NCBI GenBank assembly: GCA_036417435.1 | Contig: CM070901.1 | Location: 63,856,501-63,920,500 of the forward strand | Length of the DNA: 64,000 bases | Direction: 5' to 3' | Source: Inia geoffrensis | Taxonomy: Eukaryota > Chordata > Mammalia > Artiodactyla > Iniidae | Shown here: positions 60,750 to 64,000 of the stretch, piece by piece | How positions within the stretch are numbered: position 1 is the first letter of the stretch | How the letters are laid out: the number at the start of each line of letters is the position of its first letter | Made by a program: the position numbers and the translations under genes | The notes under the pieces: generated by a model | Databases searched by the model: none | What the model saw: the letters and a program-made list of their open reading frames with translations, nothing else | Told to the model about the DNA's origin: nothing

Positions 60750-63700
60750 AAGCATATGTATCAATAATTAAACACAAATGGATTAAATGCTCCAAGGAAA
60801 AGACACAGACTGGATGAATGGATACAAAATCAAGACCCTTATATATGCTGTCTATGAGAGACTCACTTCAGATCTAGAGACACATACAGACTGAAAGTGA
60901 GGGATGGAAAAAGGTACTCCACATAAATGGAAATCAAAACAAAGCTGGAGTAGCAATACTTATATCAGACAAAATAGACTTTAAAATAAAGACTGTTACA
61001 AGAGATAAAGGACATTACATAATGATCAGGGGATCAATCCAAGAAGATATAAAAACTGTAAATATATATGCACCCAACATAGGAACCTCTCAATATATAA
61101 GGCAAATATTAACAGACATAAAAAGAGAAATTGACAGTAACATAATAATAGAAGGAGATTTTAACACTGTACTTACACTTACATTGATGGACAGATTATC
61201 CAGCAAGAAAATCAATAAGGAAACGCAGGTCTTAAATGACACATTAGACCAGATGGACTTAATTAATATTTGTAGAGCATTCCATCTGAAAGCTGCAAAA
61301 TACACATTCTTTTCAAGTGCCCATGGAACATTATCCAGGATAGATCACATGCTGGGCCACAAGGCAAGCCTTGGTAAATTTAAGAAAATTGAAATCTTAT
61401 TAAACATCTTTTCTGACTACAACACTATGAGATTTGAAATCAACTGCAAAAAACACAAACACATGGAGGCTAAACAATATGCTACTAAACAACAGATCAC
61501 TGAAAAAATCAAAGAGGAAATTAAAAAAAAATACTTAGAGACAATTAAAATGAAAACACAATGATCCAAAACCTGTGGGATGCAGCAAAAGCAATTCTAA
61601 GCGGGAAGTTCATAGTGATACAAGCTTACATCAGGAATCAAGAAAAATATCAAACAAACAACCTAACCTTACACCTACAGGAACTAGAGAAAGAAGAACA
61701 AACAAAACCTGTAGTTAGTAGAAGGAAAGAAATCATAAAGATCAGAGTAGAAATAAATGAAATAGAGACTAAGAAGGCAATAGAAAAGATCAATAAGACT
61801 AAAAGCTGGTTCTATGAAAAGATAAACAAAACTGATAAAACTTTAGCCAGACTCATCAAGAAAAAAAGAAAAAGGGCCCAAATCAATAGAATTAGAAATG
61901 AAAAAGGAGAAGTTACAACCAACACCACAGAAATACAAAGGACCATAAGCGACTACTACAAGCAATTAAATGTCAATAAAATGTACAACATAGAAGAAAT
62001 GGACAAATTCTTACAAAGGTACAATCTCCCAAGACTGAACCGGGAAGAAAGAAAATATGATCAGACCAATTACAAGTACTGAAATTGAATCTGTGATTTA
62101 AAAAACTCCCAACAAACAAAAGTCCAGGACCAGATGACTTAAAAAGCAAATTCTACCAAACATTTAGAGAAGAGTTAACACCTATCCTTCTGAAACTATT
62201 CCAAAAAATTGCAGAGGAAGGAACACGCCCAAACTCATTCTATGAGGCCACCATCACACTGATACCAAATCAAAGAAACCACAAAAAAGAAAAATTACAG
62301 GCCAATATCACTGATGAACATAGGTGCAAAAATCCTCAACAAAATACAATCAAACCAAATCCAATAATACATTAAAAGGATGATGCACCATGATCAAGTG
62401 TGATTTATCCCAGGGATGCAAGGATTCTTCAATATCTGCAAATCAATTGGTGTGATACACTACATTAACAAATTGAAGATTAAAAAACATATGATCATCT
62501 CAATAAATGCAGAAAAAGGTTTTGATAAAATTCCACATCCATTTATGATAAAAACTCTCCAGAAGGTGGGCATAGAGGGTACACACCTCAACATAATAAA
62601 GGCCATATGTGACAAATCCAAAACTAACCTCTCACTCAACGGTGAAAAGTTGAAAGCATTTTCTCTAACATCAGGAAGAAGACAAGAATGCCCACTCTTG
62701 CCACTTTTACTCAACATAGTTTTGGAAGTCCTAGCCACAGTAATCAGAGAAGAAAAAGAAATAAAAGGAATCCAAATTGGAAAAAAAGAAGTAAAACTCA
62801 CACCATCTGCAGACAACATGATACTATACATAGAAAATCCTAAAGACGCTACCAGAAAACTTCTAAAGCTCATCAATGAAATTGGTAAAGTTGCAGGATA
62901 CAAAATGAATACACAGAAATCTGTTGCATTTCTATACACTAACAACAAGAGATGAGAAAGAGAAATTAAGGAAACAAGCCCATTCACCATCACATCAAAA
63001 AGAATAATATACCTAAGAATAAACCTACCTAAGGAGGTAAGAAACCTGTACTCTGCAAACTATAAGACACTGATGAAACAAATTGAAGAAGACACAAACA
63101 GATGGAAAGATATACCATGTTCTTGTATTGGAAGAATCAATATCATTAAAATGGCTATACTACCCAAGGCAATCTACAAATTCAATATAATTCCTATCAA
63201 ATTACCAATGGCATTTTTCACATAACTAGAACAAAAGAATTTTTAAATTTGTATGGAAACACAAAAGACCCCAAATAGCCAAATTAATCTTGAGAAAGAA
63301 AAACAGAGCTGGAGGAATCAGGCTGTCTGACTTCAGGCTATACTACAAAGCTACACTAATCAAAAGTATGATACTGGCATCAAAACAGATATATAGATGA
63401 ATAGAACAGGATAGAAAGTCCAGAAATAAACCCATGCACATATGGTCAACTAATCTATGATAAAGGAAGCAAGAATATACAATGGAGAAAAGACAGTCTA
63501 TTCAGTAAGTCTGGGGAAAACTGGACAGCTACATATAAAGGAATGGAAATTAGAACATTCTCTAACACAATATACAAAAATAAACTCAAATGGATTAAAA
63601 CTTAAATGTAAGACTGGATACTATAAAATTCCTAGAAGAAAACACAGACAGAACACTCTGACATAAATCACAGTCATATCTTTTTGGGCCTGTCTGCTAG

Positions 63701-64000
63701 AGTAATGGAAATAAAAAGAAAAATAAACAAATGGTACCTAATTAAACTTAAAACCTTTTGCACAGCAAAGGAAACAATAAACAAAATAAAAAGGCAACCT
63801 ACAGAATGGAAGAAAATATTTGCAAATGATGTGACTGACAAGGGATTAATTTCTAAAATATACAAACTGCTTTACAGCTCAATATCAAAACAATAAACAA
63901 TTCAATCAAAAAATGGGCAGAAGATCTAAATGGACATTTCTCCAAAGAAGACATACAGTTGGCAAACAGGTATGTGAAAAATTGCTCAACATCACTAATT
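60750..64000 (+). mobile_element. 5'-truncated L1, continues past the window
   Basis: L1 ORF2 starts inside the endonuclease domain (acacaaatggattaaatgct) and continues to the window edge in the C-terminal part. Frames are longer than in the L1 at 21-32 kb. It is broken by frameshifts at about 61560 and 62082 and by a stop at 62953-62955. Its 3' end and target-site duplication lie outside the window. Confidence 0.9.
61022..62955 (+). pseudogene. L1 ORF2 endonuclease and reverse-transcriptase remnant
   Basis: Three open pieces. 61022-61564 is endonuclease: it keeps VNIYAPNIGT and GDFNT, but FSDY replaces the usual FSDH (Tyr at 61418-61420). 61561-62082 is the linker with a coiled, lysine-rich stretch. 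62416-62955 is reverse transcriptase: it keeps [12 protein letters not shown] and [13 protein letters not shown], and the catalytic box reads SADNM (Asn at 62815-62817). Two catalytic substitutions and several breaks make it inactive. Confidence 0.85.

Overview
This is a window of mammalian nuclear DNA, almost certainly from a cetacean. Two things show this. First, single-copy vertebrate exons with GT-AG introns are present. Second, there are at least 18 copies of tRNA-derived SINEs whose head reads ggcttccctggtggcgcag, several of the short CHR-2-like type typical of whales and dolphins. I cannot tell toothed from baleen whale.

Two real genes are present and they converge. ALDH9A1 runs on the + strand from the left edge to about 16.85 kb. 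Seven exons are in view, coding residues 174-494 with both catalytic residues. MGST3 runs on the - strand from about 52.3 kb down to about 34.05 kb. Its whole 152-residue coding sequence lies in five exons, with a non-coding first exon in a CpG island. Both reading frames are intact across every junction. I assigned both genes from their translated exons and splice sites. The exon numbering and the human gene order (MGST3 beside ALDH9A1, tail to tail) come from general knowledge.

Layout: 0-17 kb is the ALDH9A1 3' half, with introns full of antisense L1 fragments and SINEs. 17-21 kb is intergenic and holds old LTR, L2 and DNA-transposon relics. 21.2-32.2 kb is one L1 insertion, still bracketed by an identical 19-bp target-site duplication. 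It has itself received a two-LTR endogenous retrovirus, two SINEs and a retrocopied transcript 3' end. 34-52 kb is MGST3. 52-53 kb is its CpG island. 53-60 kb is intergenic sequence with a MaLR LTR, L2-like pieces and microsatellites. 60.75 kb to the right edge is a second, 5'-truncated L1 that runs out of the window.

The two genes do not form a pathway unit. ALDH9A1 is a cytosolic aminoaldehyde dehydrogenase and MGST3 a membrane glutathione transferase/peroxidase; they are only neighbours. I found no previously undescribed gene system. The most unusual material is in the transposable elements: the nested L1/ERV composite, a SINE that seems to have carried its 3' flank, a target site used three times, a SINE with a duplicated 3' end, and a perfect 17-bp hairpin next to tandem 15-mers.
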